From Methylococcus sp. Mc7 (lineage in GTDB: Bacteria; Pseudomonadota; Gammaproteobacteria; Methylococcales; Methylococcaceae): DNA of 64,000 bases. The notes under the pieces were generated by a model. The model worked only from the letters and a program-made list of their open reading frames with translations, ran no database searches and was not told where the DNA came from. The stretch is taken from assembly GCF_019285515.1 (NCBI RefSeq), contig NZ_CP079095.1:496001-560000 (forward strand), in the 5' to 3' direction. The stretch's first letter is position 1; each line of letters opens with the position of its first letter. This document shows, in pieces, positions 8,299 to 17,583 of this stretch. A program made the position numbers and the translations under genes.

Positions 8299-11200
8299 TC
8301 AATACCGAATCTCGACCTCCGCCGGTGCGGCATCGATCCTCAGCTCGGCGCCGACAAAACCGGAGACGCCGGCGCCGTTCACCTTCGCCGCCTTGATCGG
8401 CCTCCCCGCCGGCGGCCGTATCCGGATGCCGCCCGGCGGCACGGCCAGACGGCCGTCGATGTGAAGCTTCAAGGTTTCCGCACCTTCCGCCCGCAAGCCG
8501 TAATCGAGCGGGCCGTAGGCGGTCGGCAGGCGGCGGACGCCGACTTCGGCGTTGGCCGCATTGTATAGCCATTCGGCCGGAATTCCGGCGGCCAGCACCA
8601 GGGAATCCTCGGCATCGTCCTCATAGGCGAAACAACTGCGCAGCGAGCGGATGAACTCGGCGCCGATCCAGGAATGCGGCATGTCGCCGATGAAGCGCGG
8701 CGCCTCGGGGTGGCGCCAGACCACCTCGGCCCAATGGCGCCAGGCTTGCGGACGCTGGTCGCGCAGCAGGGAACGCAGGACCTCCCAGGCGTCGTCGCGC
8801 CGCCCGAGCCGCACCAGCGCCTCGGCGATGCGCACCTCGTACGGGGTGTAGCCGTCGTCGCCGTCGCTGTCGCGGCGCTTGCGGAAATGCGCGAGATAGT
8901 CGTCGAAGGTCTTGGCCAGCGCGGCCTGTGGCAGCCTTCCGGCCTCGCCCCCGATCGACACCATGATGGCGACGGCGTTGGGGTCGATGTCGCCCAGGTC
9001 GGCCGAGGCCGGGATGTAGTCGATGCCCTTGCGGACCATGGTGGCTTGCAGCGCGGCATGGAGATGGCCGCGGAACTCCGCCAGCATGTTGCTCCAACTC
9101 TCCGCGTGGGTCTGGTCGCCCAAGGCCTTGGCCAGCATCACCGCGTCGCGGATGCCGCGCAGGGTCCAGAAGTCGTCCCAGAACGCGTGCACCGGCTGCG
9201 AGGCATAGCCTTCGTGACTGATCGAGGCCGGCATCAGGCCGTAGAACGCCTCGTCCTCGCCGCTGAGGTAGCGCTCCGTCATCCGCTGGTGCCTGAGTGT
9301 GTCGATGTACCCCAGGGCAGAGGTCACGTGCGGCCATAACGTCCGCACGAACTCAAGATCGCGGCTGTAGCGGTAGTACTCGGCCAGGGTGTAGACGAAC
9401 TCGCCGTGGCTGTCGTTCTCCGGCACGCTGTCCGGGCCGCGGCTGTCGACGCAGCAGGGAATGGCGCCTTCCGCGGTCTGGAAGCGGGCATACCATTCGA
9501 GGAAGCGCTTCACCTCCTCCCCGCGTCCCAGCATGAGCAGGGCCGAGGACATCAGGGCGCCGTCGCGGATCCAGGTGCGGGCATAGGTCCGGGAACCCGG
9601 CTGCAAGGCCGGACCGTCGCGGTTCACCAGGATGTAGGCCAGATTGGCCCGGAGGCTCTGCGCCAGGCCCTGTTCGGATTCCGGCAGCAGGAAATCGGGC
9701 CCGGCCAGCGCCTTCCGCCAGTAGCCGACGGCTTCCTGCCACAGGCGGTTGCCCAGCGTCTCGCCTTCGGCCTTCAGTGCCGTTTCGACGGACGAGGACG
9801 AACCCTTCTTGCGTTCGGGAACGGCGATGAAGACCTCCCGTGCCGCACCCGGCGCCAGCGCCAGGTCGAACACCCAGGCCCCCGATGCATAACCGGCGGA
9901 ATCGGAAACCGCGGTGCGCGATGGCAGGCGGGCTTCGCCCAGGAAGTCGGTGATGTCCCCCTGGTCGAAACCTGCGGCACCGAAGCCGTCGGGCAGACTC
10001 ATCGCCACCAGCGCATCGGCGCCATCCACTTTGAGCACGCGACCGGCAGCCTCGATCCGGCGGATCGGACTCATCCCGCCCTTCATGTTGAGCGACTGCC
10101 AGGGCGGGTTGACCTGGAACGGACGCACGGCCAGGAAAAGCCTGAGTTGGCGAACCGTCGCGGACCGGTTTTCCACCCGGTAGCGGCCAAGCAGCACCGG
10201 AGTGTTGACCACGGTCCCGGCAAAGCCCGTCACCCTGAGGTTCAGGTCGCCGTAGTCGCGCTCCACCGTCGGCAGGGGCAGATCGCCCCGTTCCAGCGAC
10301 TGCGAGATCCGCCCCTCGCTCCAACCCAGCAGCCGTCCGTCGGCATGCAGGAACGGCTCCACCGTGAAGCCGCCCCGCTCCGTCTCCAGCGCGCCGTCCA
10401 TCCCCAAAAGGCCCTTGCGGTGCCCGCCGTTCGCGCCGACCAGGGTCCAGTACATCTGCTCGCCCTGGAAATAGCGCGGGTAAGCGCCGCGCGGCTCGTT
10501 GCGGGCGATGTGTTCGAACAACCGGTTGGGGGAAGCGGCGAAATCGGGCGGTTTGACGGTGAGCTCGCGCAGTCCATAGCCCTGGCCGCAGGCGCTCCGG
10601 CGCAGATCCAGCCGGAGGTAGCGCGATTCGGTCTCCGGCAGCGGGAGGTAGTCGCGCCGGCCGTTGCCCTCCGCCACGCGGTAGACACCGCGCCAACGCC
10701 GGCCGTCGTCCGAAACCTCGACCGCATAGTCCCGCGCGGGGCAATCCCCATCCCATTCGAGAACCAGTCCGCCGTATTCGCGAAGCCGGCCGAAATCGAC
10801 TTTGAGCCACTGGCGCTGCGGCTTGGACGCGCTGCGCCATACGGTTTGCGCCTGCCCGTCCAGCGCCTTCTCCGCGCGGTCCTCCCCGCTGGCGGAAGAC
10901 GCGGAAACCCTGGGCTGGCCGCGGTAGTCCACCACCGCGTCGCGCCGCTCGAAGCGGAAGTCGTCCAGCCACAGCGTACCCTTGCCGCCTGCGGCCGCGG
11001 TCAGCGCGAACTCGATGCCGCCCAGCGCCAGCAGCGGCGCACCGCCCGACGGCCCCCAGGCGAAATCGATGGCGGACTTGCGGATCGGCTGGAGCTGCCA
11101 GTCGGCAGGCAAACCCTTGGCCTCACGCCGGTGCCACCAGACGTTCTGCGCCCCCGGGTCCAGCAGCTTGAACTCCAGGGTATTGGCCGGCCCCGTGCCC

Positions 11201-11484
11201 TTGGCGCGGAAGCTGAAGGCATAGTTCTCCGGCAAAGGCAGTTCGAAACGCTTGCGCAAAATCACGTAGCCGGCGCCGCCGGCGAATTCGAAGTCCAGCC
11301 TGAGGCCCTTGCCCTCGAAGCCCCGGTCCTGCTTCAGTTCGAAGCGCGTGCCGGGCGAGCCTTCCGCCGTCCAGCCGGCCAGGGTCTCGAAATCATCCAG
11401 CGCCTTGATCTCGCCACCCGCAGCCAAACCCCACCACAACACGAGTCCCCAGAACCAGGCGGGACTGCGCAATACTTCAATCAT
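8299..11484 (-). CDS. Large secreted discoidin-domain glycoside hydrolase-like protein
   Basis: A 1061-residue protein from ATG 11484, chosen because GGAGA precedes it and a signal peptide follows (MIEVLRSPAWFWGLVLWWG, cleavage after AAG). Order of domains: a carbohydrate-binding jelly-roll like CBM11 (DDFETLAGW, about 30-190); an F5/8-type C (discoidin) domain (about 200-320, with AEKALDGQAQTVWRS and YLRLDLRRS); a beta-sandwich (about 340-570); then an (alpha/alpha)6-barrel (about 590-970) with ARTWIRDGAL and NDSHGEFVYTLAEYYRY, as in glucoamylase-like hydrolases; a C-terminal beta domain. It probably acts on a polysaccharide outside the cytoplasm, but substrate and catalytic acids cannot be fixed from sequence alone. 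A shadow frame on the same strand is not coding. Confidence 0.75.
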   Translation of the reverse strand: MIEVLRSPAWFWGLVLWWGLAAGGEIKALDDFETLAGWTAEGSPGTRFELKQDRGFEGKGLRLDFEFAGGAGYVILRKRFELPLPENYAFSFRAKGTGPANTLEFKLLDPGAQNVWWHRREAKGLPADWQLQPIRKSAIDFAWGPSGGAPLLALGGIEFALTAAAGGKGTLWLDDFRFERRDAVVDYRGQPRVSASSASGEDRAEKALDGQAQTVWRSASKPQRQWLKVDFGRLREYGGLVLEWDGDCPARDYAVEVSDDGRRWRGVYRVAEGNGRRDYLPLPETESRYLRLDLRRSACGQGYGLRELTVKPPDFAASPNRLFEHIARNEPRGAYPRYFQGEQMYWTLVGANGGHRKGLLGMDGALETERGGFTVEPFLHADGRLLGWSEGRISQSLERGDLPLPTVERDYGDLNLRVTGFAGTVVNTPVLLGRYRVENRSATVRQLRLFLAVRPFQVNPPWQSLNMKGGMSPIRRIEAAGRVLKVDGADALVAMSLPDGFGAAGFDQGDITDFLGEARLPSRTAVSDSAGYASGAWVFDLALAPGAAREVFIAVPERKKGSSSSVETALKAEGETLGNRLWQEAVGYWRKALAGPDFLLPESEQGLAQSLRANLAYILVNRDGPALQPGSRTYARTWIRDGALMSSALLMLGRGEEVKRFLEWYARFQTAEGAIPCCVDSRGPDSVPENDSHGEFVYTLAEYYRYSRDLEFVRTLWPHVTSALGYIDTLRHQRMTERYLSGEDEAFYGLMPASISHEGYASQPVHAFWDDFWTLRGIRDAVMLAKALGDQTHAESWSNMLAEFRGHLHAALQATMVRKGIDYIPASADLGDIDPNAVAIMVSIGGEAGRLPQAALAKTFDDYLAHFRKRRDSDGDDGYTPYEVRIAEALVRLGRRDDAWEVLRSLLRDQRPQAWRHWAEVVWRHPEAPRFIGDMPHSWIGAEFIRSLRSCFAYEDDAEDSLVLAAGIPAEWLYNAANAEVGVRRLPTAYGPLDYGLRAEGAETLKLHIDGRLAVPPGGIRIRPPAGRPIKAAKVNGAGVSGFVGAELRIDAAPAEVEIRY

Positions 11485-11711
11485 CCGATCTCCAAGACTG
11501 TAGTGAATTCCTTGAGTGAGACTCAACGCTCCATGCGGTCGGTTGGGCACAAGCGAGGTCATGGAATATGATTGAATCACATCACGCGAGAACAAGGCTT
11601 CCCGTCTCGCCCCGGTCGACCAACTCACGGAACCCGTTAAGTCCATGCTTCCTAAAACGAAATTCTTGCTCGTCCCCGCCATTGACATGAAAGTCACGGC
11701 AACCTTGATCA

Positions 11712-11746
11712 CCCCCTCCCTTTGGGAGAGGGCCGGGCCGAGGGAA
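11712..11746. repeat. Solitary copy of CTCCC-type palindromic repeat
   Basis: CCCTCCCTTTGGGAGAGGG plus a following CCGGG tract at about 11712-11746 resembles the clusters seen inside the mod gene. It lies in the 268-bp gap between two divergent genes, just before the lipoprotein start at 11753. Apart from this the gap shows no further recognisable feature. Confidence 0.5.
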
Positions 11747-11752
11747 ACGAGC

Positions 11753-12205
11753 ATGGCGAACAGTCGCTTTCATCATCCGGGGCGGCTGGTCGCCATGGTC
11801 GTCAGCCTGGCTCTGCAAGGCTGCTCCTTCTCCTACAGCTCGGAAAGCTCGGTCAAGACTTCCGCCAGCCCGTTCACCTCGTCGGCTTCGATTTCCGAAT
11901 CCAGCTCGTCGAGTTCGAAGTCGTCGCAGAACAAAAAGGCGCGCTACGAAAAAAGCGTCGCCGAATACACCACCGAATTCGCAAAATCCGGCAGCAGCGA
12001 CAGCGTAGCGTTCTATGCCCGGGTCAGCCAGCTGGCGCAGGAATACGGCATCACCGGCTGGGACAGCGACAAGGGCACCTACGTCGCCATCGGCAAGGGC
12101 CTGGCCGCCGCCAAGCTGGGCCAGCCGCAGTACGAGGCGCTGCGCAGCCTCCTGGCGAATTCCGATCCGACCCGCATGCAATACATCGACGAGGGTTCCC
12201 GCTGA
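11753..12205 (+). CDS. Ser-rich putative lipoprotein
   Basis: A 150-residue protein from ATG 11753. The N-terminus (RLVAMVVSLALQGC) ends in a lipobox-like Cys, followed by a Ser-rich linker of about 40 residues (a run of Ser broken by Lys and Glu) and a helical domain (ARYEKSVAEYTTEFAKSG, then AQEYGITGWDSDKGTYVAIGKGLAAAKL). The domain looks like the small Pseudomonas-type putative lipoproteins often found beside DUF4105 proteins; that link is from memory of gene context. It overlaps the next gene by 4 bp (CTGA), so the two are likely translated together. Starts further upstream would place the palindromic repeat in the coding sequence and break the signal peptide. Confidence 0.7.
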   Translation: MANSRFHHPGRLVAMVVSLALQGCSFSYSSESSVKTSASPFTSSASISESSSSSSKSSQNKKARYEKSVAEYTTEFAKSGSSDSVAFYARVSQLAQEYGITGWDSDKGTYVAIGKGLAAAKLGQPQYEALRSLLANSDPTRMQYIDEGSR

Positions 12206-13983
12206 TCCGGCTCGCCGTTCTCGCGCTGCTGGTTCTACCCGCCACGCTCCGCGCCGAGGAGGCCTATTCCGCCCGGATCGACTACCTCTATCTCGACGCC
12301 AACGAGGGTCAGGCGGCGGGAGGCCATGCGGCGCTGCGGTTCGGCGACGAGGTCTACCATTTCGAATACGCGGAGGGCGGCCTGATCCGAGCCGCCCGCC
12401 AGGCGTTCGAACCGTTCCGCCGGCTCTACACCGAAACCGAGAACCGCACCCTCCACGTCAGCCGGATCGCAGTGACGCCGGACGTCTACGCGGCCCTGCG
12501 TGAGAGCTTCGAGAACCGGCTGCGACGGCAGAACGCCCAGTTCGAGGTGCCGGAAGCGCTCCACCGCGACGGCGAAATCCTGGCAATGCTGGCCAGCACC
12601 GACACGCCACCGCGGCTACTGGTGAAAGGCCTCGGCCTGTTCGATCCGGCGCGGACGGACGTTCCCGAAGACCCGGCGCTCGCCGGCCTGCGCACCCGCG
12701 CCCTCGCCCGTTACGGGGCCGAGGGTCTCGAGACGCGCATGGCTTCGGTCCGTCAGGCGATCTTGGGGCTGCGCCCGGACCCGCCGGACGATCCGCTGCC
12801 GATGGATGCCAACGGCTCGCCGCCCTGGCGCTACCGCTTCGCCGACCGCTACCACGATTTCCATGCCCTGCTGGAAGCCTATCGGCTGCTGGAGCGCGCC
12901 GCCCCGCTCCGGCGCGAGGCCTGCCACGTGCCGGCCGGCCGCGAGTTCGCGCTCAAGCCGGGCGAAATCGAGACGCTGCGAACCTTCGCCCGCAAATTGG
13001 AGGAATCGGCGCTGGCGGCGCTGGACCAGCCGCGCCCCGACCAGGGCCCCGGCCTCCTCGCCGCCTTCGCCCGGCTGGAGGCGCTGGGCAAGACCTTGCG
13101 TTACGGCCGGCTGGTGTTCCTGGACACGCTGAACGGGCAGGAAACGGCCGAGCTCCCTTGGGGCAGCGCCCCGCCGGTCTTCACCGCCGCGGACGCCGAC
13201 TTCCGCCTGGCCCGGCGGGAGCTGTCCAGCGGCCGGGAACTCGATGAAGTCGGCTACAGCCTGCTGGAAAACGCGGCGAACCGCCGGCTCGAGGCCCGCA
13301 AGGCGCTGGCGGGCAGGGCGCCGTTCCATCTACGCGTCCCCGCCGGACTGATGCCCTCGCGTCCCGGAAGCCCCACGGAAACCGTCCGCCCCGCGTTGGG
13401 CGCGGAGGAAATGCAAGACGCCGCGGCGGCTTTCCGCGCGGCCGAGAGCGGCCAGCGGGAACGGCTCAAACAGATCTACCGGTACCACCTGGTGGAGCGG
13501 AACTGTGTCACCGAGCTGTTCCGAACCCTGAACGACAGCCTGGCCGGGTTGAACAGGAGCGGCACCCAAGCGCTGGGCGGACACATCGAGCCGACGGCGG
13601 TCGACGCCATCCCCTTCGTCTCGGCGCAACGCGTCGAGCGTCACTACCGCGTAACGGAATCCTTCGAACTCGCATCGCGCCGCAAGCTTTTCCTGGAAAC
13701 CCTCGACAGCGAAGCTTATCTGGCCGAACTCAGCCCCTTGAGCTCCGCAATTTACCGTACGAACGACGAAGACTCGCTGTTCCTGTTTTTCACCGACACG
13801 GCGGCCTGGCCGCGTCCCCTGTTCGGCGCCGCCAATCTGGCCGTCGGCACCGCCGAAGCCCTGGCCGGTCTCCTGGCCAGCCCCTTCGACGCCGGCCGCA
13901 CCCTCCACCACGGCCTCCGCGGCATGCTGGTCAGCCTGCCGGAACTGGCGTTCTTCAACATCCGCAAGGGGACGTTCCGCTGA
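12202..13983 (+). CDS. DUF4105-like secreted protein, probable CTG start
   Basis: A protein of 593 residues if it starts at CTG 12202. No ATG, GTG or TTG fits: reading from this CTG gives a signal peptide (IRLAVLALLVLPATLRA, cleavage before EEAYS), a GAGGG ribosome site lies at 12191-12195, and the codon overlaps the TGA of the upstream lipoprotein gene. The mature protein has GGHAALRFGDEVYHFEY near its N-terminus and HLVERNCVTELFRTLND in the C-terminal part; the separated His and Asn-Cys motifs resemble DUF4105 and permuted NlpC/P60-like folds. The function is unknown; cell-envelope or lipid processing is possible. It probably forms an operon with the lipoprotein gene. Confidence 0.65.
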   Translation: MIRLAVLALLVLPATLRAEEAYSARIDYLYLDANEGQAAGGHAALRFGDEVYHFEYAEGGLIRAARQAFEPFRRLYTETENRTLHVSRIAVTPDVYAALRESFENRLRRQNAQFEVPEALHRDGEILAMLASTDTPPRLLVKGLGLFDPARTDVPEDPALAGLRTRALARYGAEGLETRMASVRQAILGLRPDPPDDPLPMDANGSPPWRYRFADRYHDFHALLEAYRLLERAAPLRREACHVPAGREFALKPGEIETLRTFARKLEESALAALDQPRPDQGPGLLAAFARLEALGKTLRYGRLVFLDTLNGQETAELPWGSAPPVFTAADADFRLARRELSSGRELDEVGYSLLENAANRRLEARKALAGRAPFHLRVPAGLMPSRPGSPTETVRPALGAEEMQDAAAAFRAAESGQRERLKQIYRYHLVERNCVTELFRTLNDSLAGLNRSGTQALGGHIEPTAVDAIPFVSAQRVERHYRVTESFELASRRKLFLETLDSEAYLAELSPLSSAIYRTNDEDSLFLFFTDTAAWPRPLFGAANLAVGTAEALAGLLASPFDAGRTLHHGLRGMLVSLPELAFFNIRKGTFR

Positions 13984-14033
13984 GGCGGACGCCGAAGCCG
14001 GCCACCGACCGAGACCTGTTCAACGTACCGCCC

Positions 14034-15120
14034 TTATCCCGCATGCAAAAGGAGCGTGTCCCGCATCTTCGCCGGCTCGAATATGACGTCGAAGCACCAT
14101 TGGCCAAAACCGCCCTGTTCATTCACCGCTTGTATCCAAATATCCATGGCGGCCCGTTTGGCGCGGTTCCGCTCGCTGTCCTGGCCTTTCACTTCCAACA
14201 CCAAGGTCTTGCCGTTGTTCAACCGTATCAGGTTCCACAGACGCACGAAACGATAGACGTGTCCCACCATGGTATCCATGTTCATGGCGAGCAGAATCCT
14301 CCTCCGCACCGGGTGTTGATGCCACAGACTCGGGATGTCGAGCTTGTCGCTGGCCAGAAGTTGCTCGACCAGCCGGATCAGTTGCACGGCCAAGTATTGT
14401 TTGTCTCCCGAGAAACCGTTTGCGCTTTGCAGGTAGAGCTTGCGGGCGGCACGGAAGATGAGGTTCTGGAGGCGGAAATCTTCCGCGGCCTTTTCCAGAT
14501 CGATTTCGCTCATCTTGGAAAGATCGGCCTGCCCCGCCAGCGCCGGGGCGATTTCCGCATGGATGGGCGTCTGCATCGGGTCCAGGGCCAAGGGCTCCAC
14601 CTCATCCCAATCCATTACCAAACAAGGCCTGAGCACCGTATCCACCCGAAGCACATTGGGCCAGCGGATTTCGTAAGAATGACGGCCGGGCACCACTTCC
14701 ACCTGCACGCTGGGCTTGGGCGGTGGCGGCGGCGTACCGCCCTCCCCCACGTCCTGGAAAATGGACAAGGGCACACCGAACACGTTCACGTACTCCGGCA
14801 GAAACAGCCCGTCCTCGTCCCGCTCGTAGGCGACGCGCCGCAGTCCCCGGCCGATCACCTGCTCGCACAGCAACTGGCTGGTGAAAGCCCGAAGGCCCAT
14901 GATGTGGGTGACGTTGGCCGCGTCCCAGCCCTCGGAGAGCATCGCCACGGACACCACGTTTGCAGCCGCTGCCCCGGCTTGCCGCGCTTGCCCACCGTAT
15001 CGACGATGGCTAACCCGCCTTGCGGCGGCCTTCAACGACATGAAGCACGCGGCCGTGGGGGTCTTGCTCCCAGTGCTGCTCGGGTTTGGCATAGGGGGAC
15101 TTGATGATTAAAGAACGCAT
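14034..15120 (-). pseudogene. Degraded type III-like restriction subunit (res)
   Basis: The gene starts at ATG 15120 overlapping the previous stop, and the first codons read SPYAKPEQHWEQDPHGRV then VEGRR, the N-terminus of DEAD/DEAH Res proteins of this type. A TAG then follows; the next recognisable piece (AIVDTVGKRGKPGQ) is in another frame, and a third frame gives VVSVAMLSEGWDAANVTH and CEQVIGRGLRR (helicase motifs V and VI). The whole N-terminal ATPase half, several hundred residues, is therefore deleted, with two frame changes. Near the end, VRLWNLIRLNNGKTLVLEVKG keeps the ExK half of the C-terminal nuclease site, but the PDF half expected before it is missing. The subunit cannot be functional as it stands. 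Confidence 0.85.
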
Positions 15121-15713
15121 CGCTTGGCCGCGTTGACGAAGTCTTTCGCATTGAGGATAGGTTGCGACCAGTCGCAGACTTTCAGGTCCTGGCGTTCCTC
15201 AAATTCGATGGCGGAACCATGCCGGGTCGTACCTTTGGGTACAGTTTTCCTTTCGCCACCGTAGCACAGCACACCAAAGAATTGCGGCACGGGGGTATCG
15301 CACTTCTTGTGTAGCTTGAGCAGGCCAAACAAAAATTCCGTAATCAACTTTCCCGTTTGCATTTGCAAGAGGTAATTGCCAGCATTGCCCGTCTTCATTT
15401 CCAGCAAAAAGACATACAGCACGTCATCGCGGCTGACTATCAAGATGGCGTCGACTTTGCTCGTTAAGCCCGGCTCGCTAGGTTCGATAAAAGGCAAAGT
15501 CGGATCTTTCGATGGCGCTCCGTCTTTGGTCTTCGCCCGCTTCTTGTCAATGACCAAGCACACGCTGTCGGACAAACCGCCAACAGCGATTTCCAGATTT
15601 TGCCCGCTGTTTTCATCGACCAATGCGTAAGATTCGCCAGATTTTTCCTGGCGAAAATCGCTTTGGACACAACGTTGAACTGCCTTGATGGTTTCAAGTG
15701 CTGGATTGGACAT
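15108..15713 (-). CDS. PD-(D/E)XK-like nuclease, partner of the adjacent ATPase
   Basis: A 201-residue intact protein. Asp88 in SKVDAIL and Glu105-x-Lys107 in FLLEMKTGN, followed by LLQMQTGK, form a plausible PD-(D/E)XK nuclease core; the identification is by motif only. Its start overlaps the 3' end of the ATPase gene by 20 bp and its stop overlaps the start of res by 13 bp, so it belonged to one tightly coupled operon mod-ATPase-nuclease-res. ATPase plus nuclease pairs are common anti-phage modules, and this is the likely role. I do not recognise a named family. It is the only gene in the operon without an obvious lesion. Confidence 0.65.
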   Translation of the reverse strand: MSNPALETIKAVQRCVQSDFRQEKSGESYALVDENSGQNLEIAVGGLSDSVCLVIDKKRAKTKDGAPSKDPTLPFIEPSEPGLTSKVDAILIVSRDDVLYVFLLEMKTGNAGNYLLQMQTGKLITEFLFGLLKLHKKCDTPVPQFFGVLCYGGERKTVPKGTTRHGSAIEFEERQDLKVCDWSQPILNAKDFVNAAKRCVL

Positions 15714-16055
15714 CCGAGTCCTCCGAGCTATCGCGGCGCGTGTAGAAAATCTCGTCGCTCGAACGGTTTAGCGCATTAATGACGTTGTCGAACGTCGCGG
15801 CGATGATGCCCTCGTTTTCGTCAATCTCCATGGGCTGAATGGAGCCGCGATCAAACAAATAAGCGGCAACGTATTCCGGATTTAGAAAGTCGCAACCTTC
15901 GTAGTGAAACTTCTTAATCAAATCCTCCCGCCCTGGAAATGGCGTATTCAGCATGATCAAGTTATTGATTTCACGCACCATATAGTCGCTATGGGTGGAT
16001 ATGACCACGCGAATCCCGGCATTCACCAATTGCACCAGCAGCTTGGCGACCTTGC

Positions 16056-16060
16056 GCTGA
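16056..16060. repeat. Target-site duplication GCTGA, left copy
   Basis: GCTGA stands directly before the left inverted repeat and again at 17823-17827 directly after the right one. Removing one copy together with the element restores the ATPase frame, which confirms the duplication length of 5 bp. Confidence 0.92.
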
Positions 16061-16090
16061 CCTGAATCCGTGCTCCCACCCTCTAAATAA

Positions 16091-16119
16091 TTCATAACAT
16101 ATTGAATCCATTGTATAAT
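16091..16119 (+). promoter_or_regulatory. Promoter of the IS1380 transposase
   Basis: TTCATA (16091-16096) and a perfect TATAAT (16114-16119) are 17 bp apart, inside the left end of the element and about 25-30 bp before the transposase start. Confidence 0.55.
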
Positions 16120-16143
16120 TAGCCCATTTTCGATGTCACCCAT

Positions 16144-17583
16144 TTGATCATGCCGCGCTTTGAAGTCAAGCAATCCAGCAAGCTGCAACTGACCTCGTAT
16201 TCCGGCCTGGCGCTGATTGGCCAGTGCTGCCAGGCGGCGCAGGTGGAGGCGGTCATTGACCCGAAGATCCCGGTGTCGCAAGGCATGCGTACCTCGGACA
16301 TCGTCAAGAGCGTGGTCGGGCTGTTGAGTCTGGGCAAGAGCGACTTCGAAGCCATCGAGCCATTCCGGAATGATCGCTTCTTCAAGGAGTCGCTGGGGCT
16401 GACGAAGGTGCCCGGAGCCGTGTGGCTGCGCCAGCGTCTGAATGCCAAGGCGGAAGCCATCCGCGATCTGGCCGATGAGCTTTCCCTGAGGCTGCTGGAG
16501 CGAACCGAGGCGCCGATCACGCCGCACAAGGGCTATGTCTGCTGCGACATCGATACCTTCGCCATGGACAATAGTGGCACGAAGAAGGAAGCGGTGTCGC
16601 GCACCTATCAGGGCTTCGACGGTTACACGCCGATTGCCGCCTATCTCGGCAACGAAGGCTGGAACACCGGGCTGGAACTGAGGCCAGGGTCCCGCCACTC
16701 GGCGTTCGAGACGCACTACTTCTACGAGCGGCTGTTTCCGCGCATCGAACGCCTGGTCAAACCGGATCAGCCCGTGCTGCTGCGCGAGGACAGCGGTTTC
16801 GACGGCGCACAGCTTCTGTTCGCCAAGGCCGCGGAGCGAGACCGGCAAGCCGCGCTGGGGCGAAGCCTCGACTTCATCTGCAAGTGGAACCCCCGCAAGC
16901 AGGACAAGGGGGACTGGGTCAAGCGCGCCGAGGAGGCGGGCGCCTTTGCCGAGGCTCGTCCAGGCAAGCGGGTTGCGTTGCTGTCGTTGGAAGTGGAACG
17001 CGCCTGGCACAAGGAGAAGCGCTCCTTCCGCCTGGTCGCCCAGGTGACCGAGCGCACCATCGACAAGAAGGGCCAACACCTGCTGGCCCCGGAGGTCGAA
17101 CTGGAAGGCTGGTGGACGACGCTCTCCTGTTCCGCCGAGGAAGTGATCGAACTCTACCAGCACCACGGCATGCATGAGCAGTTCCACTCCGAGTTGTTCG
17201 GCTCCGCCGAATCCTTCGCCTCGCTCAGGACCGCCACTGCGTGGCGTCCTGCGCCCTTCGGGCTTGTCAAGACCGACCTTGATCTGGAGCGGCTGCCCTC
17301 GGGCAAGTTCGACACCAACGACGTGATCCTGCATCTGGCGGCCTTCGCCTACAACTGCCTGCGTCTCTTGGGACAGATCGGCCTGACCGGCGAGATTGCG
17401 CCGATCCGTCATCCGGCCAAGCGCCGCCGCATCCGGACCGTGCTGCAGGAGATCATGTACCGGGCGGCGAAGTTCGTCGCCCATGCCCGCCGGCTGATCC
17501 TCGATTTCGGCCGTGGCGTGGCGGCAAACGTAGCCGTGTTCGTGATGCTTCAGAATCGGCTGTGGGCGGCGGCGTCCGGATGA
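16144..17583 (+). CDS. IS1380-family DDE transposase with a 24-codon insertion
   Basis: A 479-residue transposase. CDIDTFAMDNSGTKKE holds the first catalytic Asp, LLREDSGFDGAQL the second, and HEQFHSE the Glu, all in the order of the IS1380 family. In relatives I recall, HSE is followed at once by a KTDLDLERLPSGKF-type block; here 24 extra codons (17197-17268) stand between HSEL and KTDLDLERLPSGKF. They keep the frame but lie beside the catalytic Glu, so activity is uncertain. The start is ATG 16144 or ATG 16150 (MPRFEV), the latter more like other members. Confidence 0.88.
   Translation: MIMPRFEVKQSSKLQLTSYSGLALIGQCCQAAQVEAVIDPKIPVSQGMRTSDIVKSVVGLLSLGKSDFEAIEPFRNDRFFKESLGLTKVPGAVWLRQRLNAKAEAIRDLADELSLRLLERTEAPITPHKGYVCCDIDTFAMDNSGTKKEAVSRTYQGFDGYTPIAAYLGNEGWNTGLELRPGSRHSAFETHYFYERLFPRIERLVKPDQPVLLREDSGFDGAQLLFAKAAERDRQAALGRSLDFICKWNPRKQDKGDWVKRAEEAGAFAEARPGKRVALLSLEVERAWHKEKRSFRLVAQVTERTIDKKGQHLLAPEVELEGWWTTLSCSAEEVIELYQHHGMHEQFHSELFGSAESFASLRTATAWRPAPFGLVKTDLDLERLPSGKFDTNDVILHLAAFAYNCLRLLGQIGLTGEIAPIRHPAKRRRIRTVLQEIMYRAAKFVAHARRLILDFGRGVAANVAVFVMLQNRLWAAASG

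Noticed and set aside
9406-11571. Open frame of 721 codons opposite the secreted hydrolase-like gene
   Set aside because: No start region or domain signal; the minus-strand gene has a signal peptide and clear domains.
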